Below, piece after piece: positions 63,538 through 64,000 of a DNA stretch of 64,000 nt. A model generated the notes under the pieces. That model was not told where the DNA came from and searched no databases. It saw nothing but the letters and a program-made list of their open reading frames with translations. Each line of letters opens with the position of its first letter. Position 1 is the stretch's first letter. The position numbers and the translations under genes were made by a program. The DNA comes from Lusitaniella coriacea LEGE 07157. Its GTDB lineage: Bacteria > Cyanobacteriota > Cyanobacteriia > Cyanobacteriales > Spirulinaceae. The stretch is from the NCBI RefSeq assembly GCF_015207425.1, contig NZ_JADEWZ010000020.1, forward strand, positions 38,755-102,754. The letters run 5' to 3'.

Positions 63538-64000
63538 ATGACCAGCACTCTCGTAACTCTCCCAAATTATCAGCTTACCGAACAGATATACGAAGGCTCC
63601 CGCACCGTTGTCTATCGCGGTCGGAATCTTGAGAACGAGAAACCCGTCGTCATCAAACTGATGCGAAGTGACTATCCCTCCTTTCGGGAATTAGTGCAGT
63701 TTCGCAATCAGTACGCGATCGCGCGTAACCTCGATCTCGAAGGCATTGTCAAATCCACCGCCTTAGAACGCTACGAGAACCGCTATGCCCTGATTATGGA
63801 AGATACAGGGGGCATCTCTTTAGCTGAATACAAGCAGCAATCCTCCCTCTCTGTTGCTCAATTTCTCAACATTGCCATCCAAATCGCAGAAATCCTACAG
63901 CAACTCCACAACAACTCGATTATTCATAAAGATATTAAACCCGCTAACATTCTCATTCACCCCAACACAAATCAAATTAAACTCATTGATTTCAGTATTT
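63538..64000 (+). CDS. Multi-kinase B, N-terminal Ser/Thr kinase domain (partial, cut by window end)
   Basis: Starts MTSTLVTLPNYQLTEQIYEG like multi-kinase A and stays about 90 percent identical for the 154 residues visible, including HKDIKPANILIHP and LIDFSIS at the edge. The ATG is preceded by CAGAGGATA (AGAGG as Shine-Dalgarno). The upstream 80 bp also match those before multi-kinase A. The domain order beyond the window is unknown; A predicts ATPase, GAF and histidine kinase. Confidence 0.88.
   Translation, partial: MTSTLVTLPNYQLTEQIYEGSRTVVYRGRNLENEKPVVIKLMRSDYPSFRELVQFRNQYAIARNLDLEGIVKSTALERYENRYALIMEDTGGISLAEYKQQSSLSVAQFLNIAIQIAEILQQLHNNSIIHKDIKPANILIHPNTNQIKLIDFSI

Overview
The window comes from a cyanobacterium, probably a filamentous one. 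Evidence: dense HIP1 octamers (GCGATCGC and its extensions) through most genes; the photosynthetic-type NDH-1 genes ndhA and ndhI; sqdB for sulfolipid; a BicA-type bicarbonate transporter; an fbp-tal pair; and large multi-domain Ser/Thr-His kinases, CHAT-TPR, Uma2 and haemagglutinin-type proteins. I saw no rRNA, tRNA, CRISPR array or intact insertion sequence. I do not name a species.

Layout. 1-3.5 kb: the start of a small membrane protein, a palindrome-rich MITE-like element and a secreted TPR-CHAT protein. 3.5-13.3 kb: a leftward Mrp-type Na+/H+ antiporter cluster (mrpC, two near-identical mrpD copies, mrpE, mrpF, mrpG, a foreign-looking helical-repeat gene, the MrpA C-terminal module and mrpB) behind bicA, with a divergent Crp/Fnr regulator. 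Na+ extrusion by Mrp would sustain Na+-dependent bicarbonate uptake by BicA. 13.3-17.7 kb: an esterase with an apparent CTG start, a Nif11-like protein, a leftward nickel/cobalt uptake cluster (DUF4382 lipoprotein, NikL-like protein, CbiM) and a divergent ferritin-like gene. 17.8-29 kb: a coiled-coil membrane protein, a DUF192 lipoprotein, fbp, tal, a metallophosphoesterase, a Uma2 protein, a polytopic membrane protein, a short gene, leuB and a small membrane protein. 29.3-34.8 kb: hflX with no usable ATG, a catalytically dead site-2-protease homologue next to an Xre regulator and two tiny ORFs, then an M1 aminopeptidase with a HEAT tail. 35-45.4 kb: zinc-ribbon membrane protein, ankyrin protein, lactate permease, STAND (NB-ARC) ATPase, MscS-cNMP channel, Ser/Thr kinase and sqdB. 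45.8-55 kb: a very large two-partner-secretion haemagglutinin, twin Uma2 genes, lpxD, ndhA and ndhI. 55.3-64 kb: a kinase array of multi-kinase A, a membrane histidine kinase and multi-kinase B, the last cut by the window end.

The most informative signals are fossils of duplication. An mrpC 3' remnant shows that an mrpC-mrpD pair was duplicated and one mrpC then lost. A 42-bp histidine-kinase 3' remnant before multi-kinase A shows that a [kinase tail + multi-kinase] unit was duplicated, at the place where ndhG and ndhE would normally follow ndhI. A dispersed repeat family abuts gene boundaries and supplies a start codon in one case and a stop codon in another. The best candidate for a little-described system is the pseudo-S2P/Xre cluster at 31.0-32.2 kb. 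All assignments come from reading the sequence; no database search was run.
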